Source: Actinomycetota bacterium
GTDB lineage: Bacteria; Actinomycetota; Thermoleophilia; Miltoncostaeales; Miltoncostaeaceae
Reading direction: 5' to 3'
Length of the DNA: 64,000 bases
Assembly (NCBI GenBank): GCA_020636905.1
Contig: JACJWX010000015.1
Span: 1 to 64,000, forward strand
Shown here: positions 34,272 to 43,723 of the stretch, piece by piece
Layout: each line of letters begins with the position of its first letter
Numbering within the stretch: the stretch's first letter is position 1
Program-made: the position numbers and the translations under genes
The notes under the pieces: generated by a model
Told to the model about the DNA's origin: nothing
Databases searched by the model: none
Seen by the model: only the letters and a program-made list of their open reading frames with translations

Positions 34272-34919
34272 TCAGGACCCCTCGGCAGCCGGATCCGCGA
34301 ACACGATCTCGATGTCGGTGAAGCCGAGCGAGCCGAGCAGTGCGGTGAGCATGGCGCGTGTGTTCGTCCTGGCCTGTTCGAGCACGCGGGGGTCGGCCGC
34401 GGCCGCCTCGCTGAGCCGGTCTTCGGCGAGCAGGAGCACGTCGCGTTGATCGCCGTTGTCGGTGAGGAAGCCGCCGATGCGGTCCAGGACGCCGCGCTCG
34501 CGGCTCACCAGGTAGCTCCGGTCCAGGTCGACCTCGGGGTCGTAGAGGCGCGGGGCCGGCAGCGTCACCCGCACGCTCTGGCGGCCTTCGTCCACGTCGA
34601 TGGCGTCCGGATCGAGTGAGCCCAGATCGACGCCCGCGTCGACGTTGCCCGCCGCGACGAACAATGTGCGGTCGCCCTTGATGAAGCTCGGAACGAAGCG
34701 GGTGTCCTTCTCCAGATCGACCACGAGCTGCAGGTTGGCGCTCGAGGCGCGGTACTCGCCGATGCTCTCGATCGACTGCAGCACGGGTGGCTGGCTGCGA
34801 TCGACGGTTTTCGTATCGAACGGGTTCAGCGACCCGGGGAGGTGCGCCACCAGCCACATGGCCAGCAGCACGCCGACCACCACCGAGAACGCGCCGATTG
34901 CCAACCGCACCGGTTTCAT
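34272..34919 (-). CDS. DUF4230-family membrane-anchored protein
   Basis: A 215-residue protein with a single N-terminal TM anchor (about 7-27) followed by a soluble extracytoplasmic domain. PPVLQSIESIGEYRASSANL and the later TLPAPRLYDPEVDLDRSYL match DUF4230, a family of unknown function with an SPFH-like feel. It is the first gene of a pair with nucS. No catalytic residues are recognised. Confidence 0.8.
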   Translation of the reverse strand: MKPVRLAIGAFSVVVGVLLAMWLVAHLPGSLNPFDTKTVDRSQPPVLQSIESIGEYRASSANLQLVVDLEKDTRFVPSFIKGDRTLFVAAGNVDAGVDLGSLDPDAIDVDEGRQSVRVTLPAPRLYDPEVDLDRSYLVSRERGVLDRIGGFLTDNGDQRDVLLLAEDRLSEAAAADPRVLEQARTNTRAMLTALLGSLGFTDIEIVFADPAAEGS

Positions 34920-35022
34920 GCCGTGAACCCCATCCTGGTGTCCGTGTCCCGAACGAGCCTAACCGGAGCTCCACCGCCCGCGCAGCGGCCCCACCTGAAA
35001 GACGGCGCCGGCGACACGCTGG

Positions 35023-35478
35023 TTACTCGGACGCCGCCGCTCCACAGGCCACCGCTTCGGCCACCCCGTCGTCGAGGATGCCCGTGCCATCACCCTCCGT
35101 CCCGGCCGGCCAGCGCGAGAACGCCTGCGCGATCCGGGTGACGGCGATGATTGGCCCGTCCCCGTCAACCGGCCCCACCTTGGCCCAGACGCCGACCTGG
35201 GGATCCGGGATGTTCTCCGCGATGAAGGTTCCGGCGATCAGGTGAACCTCCGGGTGGTCGCCGGACTGGACCATGGCACCGCCGGTCAGCTGGCGCGGCC
35301 CCTTGTCGAGGCCCACGGCGATCTCGCGGAGCCGGGCGGCGGAGACCGGTTGGCACCGGTCCAGCGAGACCGGTGTCGTGGTCACCTCGGCCGAATCCCC
35401 GGAACCGCATCCCGCCCCGAAACCCACCGCCAGACCGAGCGCCACACCCGCCAGCGCACCCCGTGTTCGCCGTCCCAT
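35023..35478 (-). CDS. Hypothetical lipoprotein
   Basis: A 151-residue lipoprotein. ATG 35478 follows GGAGGG closely; an earlier in-frame start is less likely. A signal sequence with lipobox FGAGC gives a lipid-modified cysteine at about residue 24. The mature part contains QLTGGAMVQSGDHPEVHLIAG and VGVWAKVG, then three further cysteines or near-terminal CGA. I do not recognise the family. It is divergent from glpA, sharing a 134-bp intergenic region. Confidence 0.6.
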   Translation of the reverse strand: MGRRTRGALAGVALGLAVGFGAGCGSGDSAEVTTTPVSLDRCQPVSAARLREIAVGLDKGPRQLTGGAMVQSGDHPEVHLIAGTFIAENIPDPQVGVWAKVGPVDGDGPIIAVTRIAQAFSRWPAGTEGDGTGILDDGVAEAVACGAAASE

Positions 35479-35612
35479 GACCCTCCGTTCGCGGCTCGCT
35501 AGCACGCAATGCTGCCACGTGCCCTGGCCGTCCGCTGCCGTCCCTGGCCGGGTGGCGCGGTGAAACGGGTGAAGCGTAGGATCGATGCGGCGGTCACCGG
35601 CTGGGGAGGATC

Positions 35613-37184
35613 ATGGAAGCGATCCAGACCGAAGTGCTGGTCATCGGCGGCGGAGCTACCGGACTCGGCGTTGTCCGTGATGCCGCGCTCCGCGGCTACG
35701 ACACCGTGCTCCTCGAGCGCGTGGACCTGGGCCAGGGCACCACGGGCCGATTCCACGGCCTGCTCCACTCCGGCGGCAGGTACGTCACGCGCGACGTGGA
35801 AGCCGGCAAGGAATGCGCGCTGGAACGTGACGTGCTCAGCCGAATCGTTCCCGACGCCATCGAGGAGACGGGCGGGTTCTTCGTCACGACCCCGGTCGAC
35901 GATCCCGACTACGCCGACGCCTTCGCGCGCGGGTGCGTCGACGCCGGCGTCTGGGTCGACGAGATCGAACCGGCGCTGGCGATCGCGGAAGAACCTCGCC
36001 TGAACCCCCGGATCAGCCGTGCGTTCCGCGTGAAGGACGGGGCGGTCGACGCGTGGAAGCTGCTCTGGGCCAATGCCCGGTCGGCGCAGCAGCACGGGGC
36101 TCGCATCCTGACCTACCACTGGGTCACCTCCATCCTCCGCGAGGACGACGCCGTCACGGGGGTCATCGCGCGGAACGACCTCACCGGCGAGGAGGTGCGG
36201 ATCGACGCCGCGTTCACGATCAACGCCTCGGGCGCCTGGGCGGGTGAGATCGCGACCATGGCCGGCGCCGACGGCGTCACGGTGGTCCCCGGCAAGGGGA
36301 TCATGATCGCCATGAACCACCGCCTCGTGAACACGGTCATCAACCGCTGTGACCCGCCAGGCGACGGCGACATCCTCGTACCGGTCCGGACCGTCTCGGT
36401 GATCGGCACGACCGACACCGAGGCCCGCAACCCCGACGAACTCGAGATCACCCACGACGAGGTTCAGCGGATGCTCGACGCGGGCGAGGTGCTCGTGCCC
36501 GGTTTCAGGAACACGCGCGCCCTGCACGTCTGGGCCGGTGCCCGCCCGCTGTTCAAGGACGAGCGGGCCGACCAGTCGCTCGACACACGACACATGAGCC
36601 GCGGCATGGCCCTCGTCGACCACGAGCGCCGCGACGGACTGCGTCGCTTCCTGACCATCACGGGCGGGAAGTTCACCACCTACCGTCTGATGGCGGAGGT
36701 CGTAGTCAACGCGATGTGCGAGCAACTCGGCGACGACCGTCCGTGCACGACGGCCACCACGCCCATGCCCGTGTCCGCCGAAGACGGCGCCACGAGGGTC
36801 GGTGCACGACTGGCCCGCCGCGAGCGCAACCTGCACGACGAGAAGGTCGTCTGCGAATGCGAGCTGGTCACTCGCGGGCTCATGGTGCAGGAGATCGACC
36901 GCAAGCCGCTCGGAAACCTGGACGACCTGCGCCGGGTGCTCCGGCTGGGAATGGGCCCCTGCCAGGGCGGGTACTGCGCGCACCGCGCCACCGCGCTGGT
37001 CCACGAGCGCACGGACATCAGCGCGGGTCGCGCACACGAGCTGCTGCACCGCTTCTACGAGTACCGGTGGCTCGGCCTCAAGCCGATCCTGTACGGAGAT
37101 CAGGTCCGGCAGGCGGTGCTGGACGAGTGGATCATCAACGGCACCCTCGATCTGGAGCACCTGCCGCGGGAGGTGAGCCGATGA
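35613..37184 (+). CDS. glpA: Glycerol-3-phosphate dehydrogenase (quinone), subunit A
   Basis: A 523-residue FAD subunit of the GlpABC complex, which oxidises sn-glycerol-3-phosphate to dihydroxyacetone phosphate. FAD binding: TEVLVIGGGATGLGVVRDAA (about 6-25). The FGLHSGGRY-type block appears as HGLLHSGGRYVTRD. The C-terminal BFD-like [2Fe-2S] domain (about 400-470) has VCECELV and GPCQGGYCAHR. ATG 35613 follows GGGGAGG. It overlaps glpB by 4 bases (ATGA), heading the operon glpA-glpB-glpC-dhaM. Confidence 0.95.
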   Translation: MEAIQTEVLVIGGGATGLGVVRDAALRGYDTVLLERVDLGQGTTGRFHGLLHSGGRYVTRDVEAGKECALERDVLSRIVPDAIEETGGFFVTTPVDDPDYADAFARGCVDAGVWVDEIEPALAIAEEPRLNPRISRAFRVKDGAVDAWKLLWANARSAQQHGARILTYHWVTSILREDDAVTGVIARNDLTGEEVRIDAAFTINASGAWAGEIATMAGADGVTVVPGKGIMIAMNHRLVNTVINRCDPPGDGDILVPVRTVSVIGTTDTEARNPDELEITHDEVQRMLDAGEVLVPGFRNTRALHVWAGARPLFKDERADQSLDTRHMSRGMALVDHERRDGLRRFLTITGGKFTTYRLMAEVVVNAMCEQLGDDRPCTTATTPMPVSAEDGATRVGARLARRERNLHDEKVVCECELVTRGLMVQEIDRKPLGNLDDLRRVLRLGMGPCQGGYCAHRATALVHERTDISAGRAHELLHRFYEYRWLGLKPILYGDQVRQAVLDEWIINGTLDLEHLPREVSR

Positions 37185-38467
37185 GCGGCACCCGCGTGGT
37201 GGTGATCGGTGCCGGGCTCGCCGGGCTGACCGCCGCGGTACGGCTGGGGGGCCAGGGGCTCCGCCCGACGGTGGTGACACGGGGCCTCGGTGGGCTGCCG
37301 CTGTCGCCGGGCACCATCGACGTGCTGGGCTACGCCCCCGAAGCGGTCGACCTCATCGAGACCGGCATGGCCGCGTTCCTGGAACGGAACCCCGCACACC
37401 CGTACGCGCAGATCGGGCTCGATGCCACCGCGGCCGGGATCGAGTCCCTCCGGGAGGCCGTGGCCCCGATCGAGATCATCGGCGACGGGGCGCGCAACAT
37501 GCTGCTTCCCAGCATGCTCGGGGGCGCACGACCCACCGCCTACGCGCCGGCCTCACTCGCCGCGGGAGCGCTGCGTGACGGTCTTCGGGTGCTGTTCGTG
37601 GGGATGCAGGCGTTGCGGGACAGCCCCGCCGCGCTCGCGGCCGCGACCCTGCCGGTGGCGGCCGCGGCGGCCGGTCTCCGGGATGTCACCGCACGATCGA
37701 TCGACGTGACGACGAGCCCCCGGCCGGACGAGCCGGACGTGAACCCCGTGACGATGGCCCGCGCCCTCGACGACCCGGCGTTGCTCACGCGCCTCGCCGC
37801 CGAGGTACGCCCGCACGTGTTGGACGTCGACGTCGTGGCCTTCCCGGCGGTGCTCGGAATGCAGCGCCACGCCGAGGTGCTCGCCGACCTGCGATCGAAT
37901 CTCGGCGCTCCCGTGTGCGAGGTCGCGAGCGTGCCGCCGAGCGTGCCGGGCATCCGCCTGGACGCCCTCCTGCGCGATCGTCTGGTCGCCCTCGGTGGAC
38001 GGGTCACCCTGGGCGCCGCGGCCGTCGGTCTGGAGCGGCGCGGGACGCGGGTGACCGCCGTCGATCTCGATCGGGGAGACCGGGTGGTGTCGATGCCCGC
38101 CGACGCCGTCGTCATCGCCACCGGCGGGTTCGCATCGGGTGGCATCGTGCTCGACTCGCACGGCGGGCTGACCGAGGCGGTCGCCGATCTGCCACTGGCG
38201 GGGGATCCCGGGCCCGAGCGCCGCTTCGGCGAACGCGCCTCGGACGACCACCCCGGGCTGGCCGTCGGCGTCACCGTCGATGCGGGCATGCACCCGCTCA
38301 ACCCCGACGGTTCGGTCTGGGCTGACAACGTGTACGCCGCGGGCGACATCATCGGTGGTGCGGTGCCCTGGCGGCAGCTCTGCGGCGAGGGGATCTGCCT
38401 GGGCAGCGCGGCCGTCGCCGCCGACACGCTGGTCCGGGAACTCGCCGCAACGGTCAGGGAGGTCTGA
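37181..38467 (+). CDS. glpB: Glycerol-3-phosphate dehydrogenase, subunit B
   Basis: A 428-residue FAD/FMN-type flavoprotein subunit. The N-terminal dinucleotide fold is TRVVVIGAGLAGLTAAVRLG, and VVIATGGFASGGIVLDSHGG and VYAAGDIIGGAVPWRQLCG occur late, as in GlpB. It partners GlpA and GlpC to pass electrons from glycerol-3-phosphate to the membrane. The start overlaps the glpA stop (ATGA) after AGGTGAG, so the subunits are translated together. Confidence 0.93.
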   Translation: MSGTRVVVIGAGLAGLTAAVRLGGQGLRPTVVTRGLGGLPLSPGTIDVLGYAPEAVDLIETGMAAFLERNPAHPYAQIGLDATAAGIESLREAVAPIEIIGDGARNMLLPSMLGGARPTAYAPASLAAGALRDGLRVLFVGMQALRDSPAALAAATLPVAAAAAGLRDVTARSIDVTTSPRPDEPDVNPVTMARALDDPALLTRLAAEVRPHVLDVDVVAFPAVLGMQRHAEVLADLRSNLGAPVCEVASVPPSVPGIRLDALLRDRLVALGGRVTLGAAAVGLERRGTRVTAVDLDRGDRVVSMPADAVVIATGGFASGGIVLDSHGGLTEAVADLPLAGDPGPERRFGERASDDHPGLAVGVTVDAGMHPLNPDGSVWADNVYAAGDIIGGAVPWRQLCGEGICLGSAAVAADTLVRELAATVREV

Positions 38468-38469
38468 TT

Positions 38470-39690
38470 GTGAGCCAGTCGATTCGAGACAGCCTCGATC
38501 ACTGCGTCAAGTGCACCATCTGCGAGACGCAATGCCCGGTCGCCGCCGTGACCCCGTTGTTCCCCGGGCCCAAGTACGTCGGCCCGCAGGCCGAGCGGTA
38601 CCGCGACGCCTCGCGCGAGGGCAGCCCGGATGACTCGCTCGACTACTGCTCGGGGTGCGGTACCTGCACGCTCGTCTGCCCGCAGGGCGTCAAGGTGGCC
38701 GAGATCAACGCGCAGGCCCGCGCGGTGATGAAGGCGCAGAAGGGCGTGCCGTTCCGGGACAAGCTCATCTCACGCACCGTGGTCGGCGGACGGCTGAGCG
38801 TTGCGACGTCACCGCTTTACAACTGGGGGATCGGCGTCGGAGCACTCCGCTGGGCGGCGGAGCGCACGGTGGGCATCCACCGGCGGGCACCGATGCCTCA
38901 CGCGGCGCGCACCACGTTCCGGACCTGGGTCTGGCGCCGCAACCTCACCCGCCGCCGCGTGCGCTCGACGCACCGGGTCGTCTACTTCCACGGCTGCGCG
39001 GCCAACTACTACGAGACCGAGCTCGCGCGCCGCACGGTGGCCGTGCTCGAACACCAGGGCATCGAGGTCATCATCCCCAGGCAGGAATGCTGCGGCCTCC
39101 CCATGCAGAGCAACGGGCTGCTCGACGAGGCCCGCGCGAGCGTCCGACGCCTCGCGGCCCAGCTCGCGCCGTATGCCCGGGAGGGCCTCGACATCGTCTC
39201 CACCTCCACGAGCTGCAGCCTGATGCTCAAGCGTGAAGCGCGTGAGATCCTCGAACTCGAGGACGACCCGGACCTGCGCGCGCTGGCGCCACGGATGTTC
39301 GACATCTGCGAGTACCTGGTGGGGCTGTACGAGCAGGGCAAGCTCCAGACGCAGATGCAGCCGGTCCCGCTCACCGTGCCGTACCACCCGCCGTGCCAGC
39401 TGCGGGCGCACAACATCGGCACGCCCGCGCACCGGCTGTTCGAGCTGATCCCCGAACTCCGGGTCATCGACCCCAACGTCACCTGCTGCGGCGTCGCCGG
39501 CACCTACGGCCTGAAGGCCGAGAAGTACGACATCGCGATGGCCGTCGGTGCGCCGCTCTTCGCCCAGGTCGACGGCTCCGAGCTGGCGTGCTGCGACAGC
39601 GAGACGTGCCGCTGGCAGATCAACAGCGCCACCGGTGTGGAGACCGTCCACCCGATCGAGCTGCTGTATCGGGCCTACGGACTGGAGTAG
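38470..39690 (+). CDS. glpC: Glycerol-3-phosphate dehydrogenase, iron-sulfur subunit C
   Basis: A 406-residue iron-sulfur subunit that links GlpAB to the quinone pool. Two [4Fe-4S] motifs are seen, CVKCTICETQCPV (about 12-24) and CSGCGTCTLVCPQG (about 59-72). Two CCG domains follow with ECCGLPMQSNG and TCCGVAGTYGLKAEK. The gene starts with GTG two bases after the glpB stop. Its end lies three bases before dhaM, so glycerol-3-phosphate oxidation and DHA phosphorylation genes are in one transcript. Confidence 0.94.
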   Translation: MSQSIRDSLDHCVKCTICETQCPVAAVTPLFPGPKYVGPQAERYRDASREGSPDDSLDYCSGCGTCTLVCPQGVKVAEINAQARAVMKAQKGVPFRDKLISRTVVGGRLSVATSPLYNWGIGVGALRWAAERTVGIHRRAPMPHAARTTFRTWVWRRNLTRRRVRSTHRVVYFHGCAANYYETELARRTVAVLEHQGIEVIIPRQECCGLPMQSNGLLDEARASVRRLAAQLAPYAREGLDIVSTSTSCSLMLKREAREILELEDDPDLRALAPRMFDICEYLVGLYEQGKLQTQMQPVPLTVPYHPPCQLRAHNIGTPAHRLFELIPELRVIDPNVTCCGVAGTYGLKAEKYDIAMAVGAPLFAQVDGSELACCDSETCRWQINSATGVETVHPIELLYRAYGLE

Positions 39691-39693
39691 CCG

Positions 39694-42165
39694 ATGGTCG
39701 GGCTGGTGATCGTGTCGCACTCCCACGCCCTGGCGTGCGGGGTGGTCGAACTCGCCCGGGAGATGGGCGGCGACGACGTGCTGATCGCCGAGGCCGGTGG
39801 ACTCGACGGGCCGGACCATGCCACCGGCACCGACGCGGTGCGGATCATGGCCGCCATCGAGGAGGTGGCCGGCCCCGACGGGGTGGTCGTGCTGATGGAC
39901 CTGGGCAGCGCCATCCTCTCGGCAGAGATGGCCCTCGAGCTGCTGCCGCCGGAGACGGCCGAGACGGTGGTGCTGTGTCCGGCCCCGCTCGTCGAAGGTG
40001 CCGTCGCCGCCGCCGTCGCCGCAAAGATCGGGCAGGACCGCGATGCGGTCGCCGCCGAAGCCAACCGTGGGCTCGCCGGAAAGCTCGCCCACCTGGGTGC
40101 CGCGCCCGCCCCCGGTGGGGAACCCGGAGCGGACGCGCCCGACGGTGGCGCGTGGATCGAGCGGACGCTGCCGGTGGACACGCCGATGGGCCTCCACGCC
40201 CGACCGGCGGCGCGACTCGTGCAGCTGGTGGGCGCCCACGGCAGCGAGGTTCGCGTGGCCCGCCCCGGCGGCGACACCGACGTCGACGCCAGGAGCCTCA
40301 CGGCCATCGCCACACTCGGTATCACCGGTGGCCAGACGGTCCTGGTCCGCGCCCGGGGCGAGGACGCCGAGCGGTTCCTCGACGCGGTGGACGCGCTCGC
40401 GAAGGCGCACTGGGGCGACCCTCCTGAGCCGGAGGCACCGCCCGCACCGACCGAAACGGCCGGCCATTCGAGCGGAGGCGTGCCCGCATCGCCCGGCGTC
40501 GCCGTGGGCCCGGCACGTCACCTCGAACGGCCGGAACCGGTGGTACCCGACGTGGCCGCGGCATCGGCCGACGCCGAACACGGCGAGCTGGTCCGGGCGC
40601 TCGAGGTCTCACGGACCGAACTCGAGCAGGTGCGGGCGGCGACGAGACGGCAGGCCAGCGAGGCTGAGGCCGCCATCTTCGACACCCACCTGGCGATGCT
40701 CGACGATCCGGAGTTGCTGGCGGGGGTCCGGAACGCCATCGACGGGGGATCGGCCGCGACGATGGCGTGGCACGACGCCGTCACCGCACTCGCCGAGCGC
40801 TACTCGGAGATGGAGAGCCCCTACCTCGCGGCCCGGGCCGACGACGTCCGCGAGGTCGGGCGCCGGGTGCTCGCACACCTGGTGGGCGATGGACTGTCCC
40901 CGCCCACGCTCTCGGCCCCCGGGGTCCTCGTGGCCGCCGCACTGTCCCCGGCGGACACCGCGACGCTGGACGCGTCACTCGTGAAGGCCATCGTCACGGC
41001 CGAGGGCGGTCCGACCGACCACAGCGCGATCATCGCGCGCGGGCTGGGGATTCCGGCGGTCGTCGGCGTGGGTGACTGGATCATGGACCTCGCCCCGGGA
41101 ACCGTGCTGGCGGTGGACGGAGACACCGGCGCGATCGACGTCGACCCCGACGACGCCGCCGTCGCGGCGATCGAGCGTCGGGCGGCCGATCTGCGGGCGG
41201 CCCGGGAAGAGGCGCGGACCGCCGCGATGGGCGCGGCGATCACCCGCGACGGTGTCCGAATCGAGGTCGCCGGCAGCATCGCCAAGCCCCAGGACGCCGT
41301 CCGGGTGGCGGACGCCGGCGGTGACGGGGTCGGGCTGTTCCGGACGGAGTTCCTGTTCATGGGCCGCGACGCGCCACCGGACGAGGACGAGCAGGCGGCG
41401 GCATACCGCACCGCGGCGCAGGCGCTGAACGGCGACCCGTTGCTGCTGCGGACACTCGACGCGGGCGCCGACAAGCCGCTCCCGTACCTGGGACAGGCCG
41501 ATGAGCACAATCCCTTCCTGGGCGCGCGCGGCATCCGACTGAGCCTCGCGAACCCTGCGCTGTTCCGGACCCAGCTCCGCGCGATGCTCCGCGTGGCAGT
41601 GGACCACCCGCTTCGCATCATGTTCCCCATGATCGCCGGAGTGGCCGAGTTCCGGGCGGCCCGGGCGATCCTGGACGACGTCCGCGCGGAACTCATCGAC
41701 GAGGGAACGGTGGTCCGGGACGACCTGCAAGTCGGTGTGATGGTGGAGGTCCCGTCCGCGGCGCTCACGGCGGCGCACCTGGCGCGCGAGGTCGCGTTCT
41801 TCTCGGTGGGCACCAACGACCTGACCCAGTACACGCTGGCCGCCGAGCGCGGCAATGCCGCCGTCGCGTCACTCAGCGACCCGCTTCACCCCGCGGTGTT
41901 GCGGTTGATCGGGTTGACCTGCGAGGCGGCGAATGCGCACGGTCGCTGGGTGGGCGTGTGCGGTGAGGTGGCCTCCGACGCGGCGGCGGTTCCGCTCCTG
42001 CTGGGGCTCGGAGTCCGCGAACTCGCCGCGAACGCCCCGTCGATCCCGACCGTGAAAGCCGCAGTCCGGGATGTCGACCTCGGGGCGGCCGCGGAACTGG
42101 CTCGCCGCGCGCTCGACCTCGAAGACGCCGCGCAGGTGCGCGGGCTGGTCGCGTCGAGCGACTGA
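39694..42165 (+). CDS. dhaM: DhaM: EIIA(Dha)-HPr-Enzyme I fusion phosphotransferase
   Basis: An 823-residue PTS fusion that passes phosphate from PEP to the DhaKL dihydroxyacetone kinase. Residues 1-135 are an EIIA-Man-like DhaM domain with H9 (IVSHSHALACG). HPr spans about 154-245 with phospho-histidine H168 (MGLHARPAARLV). Enzyme I covers about 265-823: H443 in GGPTDHSAIIARGLGIPAV, and the full C-terminal PEP site (GVGLFRTEFLFMGRD, FFSVGTNDLTQYTLA, GVCGEVASD). E. coli DhaM has only a shortened EI part, so this one may be self-sufficient. Confidence 0.93.
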   Translation: MVGLVIVSHSHALACGVVELAREMGGDDVLIAEAGGLDGPDHATGTDAVRIMAAIEEVAGPDGVVVLMDLGSAILSAEMALELLPPETAETVVLCPAPLVEGAVAAAVAAKIGQDRDAVAAEANRGLAGKLAHLGAAPAPGGEPGADAPDGGAWIERTLPVDTPMGLHARPAARLVQLVGAHGSEVRVARPGGDTDVDARSLTAIATLGITGGQTVLVRARGEDAERFLDAVDALAKAHWGDPPEPEAPPAPTETAGHSSGGVPASPGVAVGPARHLERPEPVVPDVAAASADAEHGELVRALEVSRTELEQVRAATRRQASEAEAAIFDTHLAMLDDPELLAGVRNAIDGGSAATMAWHDAVTALAERYSEMESPYLAARADDVREVGRRVLAHLVGDGLSPPTLSAPGVLVAAALSPADTATLDASLVKAIVTAEGGPTDHSAIIARGLGIPAVVGVGDWIMDLAPGTVLAVDGDTGAIDVDPDDAAVAAIERRAADLRAAREEARTAAMGAAITRDGVRIEVAGSIAKPQDAVRVADAGGDGVGLFRTEFLFMGRDAPPDEDEQAAAYRTAAQALNGDPLLLRTLDAGADKPLPYLGQADEHNPFLGARGIRLSLANPALFRTQLRAMLRVAVDHPLRIMFPMIAGVAEFRAARAILDDVRAELIDEGTVVRDDLQVGVMVEVPSAALTAAHLAREVAFFSVGTNDLTQYTLAAERGNAAVASLSDPLHPAVLRLIGLTCEAANAHGRWVGVCGEVASDAAAVPLLLGLGVRELAANAPSIPTVKAAVRDVDLGAAAELARRALDLEDAAQVRGLVASSD

Positions 42166-42177
42166 ACGGAGTGCTGC

Positions 42178-42200
42178 CGGGTGGGGCGTCGCCCCACCCG
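42178..42200. terminator. Hairpin between convergent glycerol operons
   Basis: CGGGTGGGGC and GCCCCACCCG form a 10-bp perfect stem with a 3-base loop. It lies between the dhaM stop (42165) and the glpK stop (42212). No T tract is present. Likely a two-way terminator. Confidence 0.7.
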
Positions 42201-42211
42201 ACCAGGGGCGA

Positions 42212-43708
42212 TCAGTCCACCCAGTCGAAGGTCCGCGTGACGGCCTTCTTCCAGCGTGCGTACTCGTCGGCGACCTGCTGGGGGTCGCGCTGCGGCGTCC
42301 ACTCCTTGTCCTTGCCCCAGTTCTCGCGGAGATCTTCGATCTCGCTCCAGAACCCGACCGCGAGGCCGGCGGCGTATGCCGCGCCGAGGCTGGTGGTCTC
42401 CGCCACCGTGGGACGGATGACCGGCACCTGCAGGGTGTCGGCCTGGAACTGCATCAGCAGGTCGTTGGCGACCATTCCGCCGTCGACCTTCAACGAGGTC
42501 AGGGCCACGCCGGAGTCCGCGTTCATGGCGTCCACGACCTCACGCGTCTGCCAGGCGGTGGCTTCGAGCGTGGCACGGGCGATGTGTCCCTTGTTGACGT
42601 ACCGGGTGAGCCCGGCGATGACGCCGCGCGCGTTGCTCTTCCAGTACGGCGCGAAGAGCCCCGAGAACGCCGGGACGAAGTACACGCCGCCGTTGTCGTC
42701 GACGGTCTTCGCCAGCGCCTCCACCTCGGACGAGTCGCGGATGAGGCCCAGGTTGTCGCGGAGCCATTGCACCAGCGAACCGGTGATGGCGATGGACCCC
42801 TCCAGCATGTACGCGGCGGGACGGTCGCCGATCTTGTAGCCCACCCCGGTGATGAGTCCGTTCGTGGACTGCACGGCTTCCTCGCCCGTGTTCAACAACA
42901 CGAAGCACCCGGTGCCGTAAGTGTTCTTGGCCTCGCCCTTGCTGAAGCAGGTCTGGCCGAACAGCGCCGCCTGCTGGTCGCCGAGGTCACCCGCGATGGG
43001 AATGCCCTGCAGGGTTCCGGTGGCGTCGCCGAACACCCCGGACGACGAGCGGATCTCGGGGAGCATGCTCATCGGCACGCCGATGATGCCGCAGATCTCC
43101 TCGTCCCAGGCGAGGGTTTCGAGGTCCATCAGCATGGTGCGGCTGGCGTTGGTCACATCGGTGGCGTGCACGCCGCCGTCGACACCTCCGGTGAGGTTCC
43201 AGATCACCCACGTGTCCATGTTCCCGAAGATGAGGTCACCGGCCTCGGCCTTCGCCCGGGCGCCCTCGACGTTGTCGAGCACCCACGCGATCTTCGGTCC
43301 CGAGAAATAGGTGGCGATGGGCAGGCCGGTCTTCGCGCGGAACCGGTCCTGGCCGCCGTTGGCGGAGAGTTCGTCACAGAGCTTGTCGGTGCGGGTGTCC
43401 TGCCACACCAGCGCGTTGCACACCGGTCGCCCGGTGTTCCGGTCCCAGACGACGGTGGTCTCGCGCTGGTTGGTGACGCCAACCGCTGCGATCTCATCCG
43501 CTGAGACTCCTGACTTCGTGAGACACCCGTCGATCACCAGCCGGGTGCGTTCGATGACCTCCATCGGGTCATGCTCGACCCATCCCGGTTTGGGGAAGAT
43601 CTGCTCGTGTTCCTTCTGGTCGATCCCCACCACGCTTCCGTGCCGGTCGAACAGCATGAAGCGCGTACTGGTGGTCCCCTGATCGACCGCGCCGACGTAC
43701 TTGGCCAT
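42212..43708 (-). CDS. glpK: Glycerol kinase
   Basis: A 498-residue FGGY kinase that phosphorylates glycerol to sn-glycerol-3-phosphate with ATP. The N-terminal phosphate block is GAVDQGTTSTRFMLFD, and the glycerol-binding N-terminal region is TNQRETTVVWD. FGQTCFSKGEAKNTYGTGCF is the family signature 1 region and LKVDGGMVANDLLMQFQAD the signature 2 region. Length is standard. It is the last gene of the leftward operon glpF-dhaK-dhaL-glpK, 15 bases after dhaL. Confidence 0.97.
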   Translation of the reverse strand: MAKYVGAVDQGTTSTRFMLFDRHGSVVGIDQKEHEQIFPKPGWVEHDPMEVIERTRLVIDGCLTKSGVSADEIAAVGVTNQRETTVVWDRNTGRPVCNALVWQDTRTDKLCDELSANGGQDRFRAKTGLPIATYFSGPKIAWVLDNVEGARAKAEAGDLIFGNMDTWVIWNLTGGVDGGVHATDVTNASRTMLMDLETLAWDEEICGIIGVPMSMLPEIRSSSGVFGDATGTLQGIPIAGDLGDQQAALFGQTCFSKGEAKNTYGTGCFVLLNTGEEAVQSTNGLITGVGYKIGDRPAAYMLEGSIAITGSLVQWLRDNLGLIRDSSEVEALAKTVDDNGGVYFVPAFSGLFAPYWKSNARGVIAGLTRYVNKGHIARATLEATAWQTREVVDAMNADSGVALTSLKVDGGMVANDLLMQFQADTLQVPVIRPTVAETTSLGAAYAAGLAVGFWSEIEDLRENWGKDKEWTPQRDPQQVADEYARWKKAVTRTFDWVD

Positions 43709-43723
43709 TGCTGAGTCCCTTCG

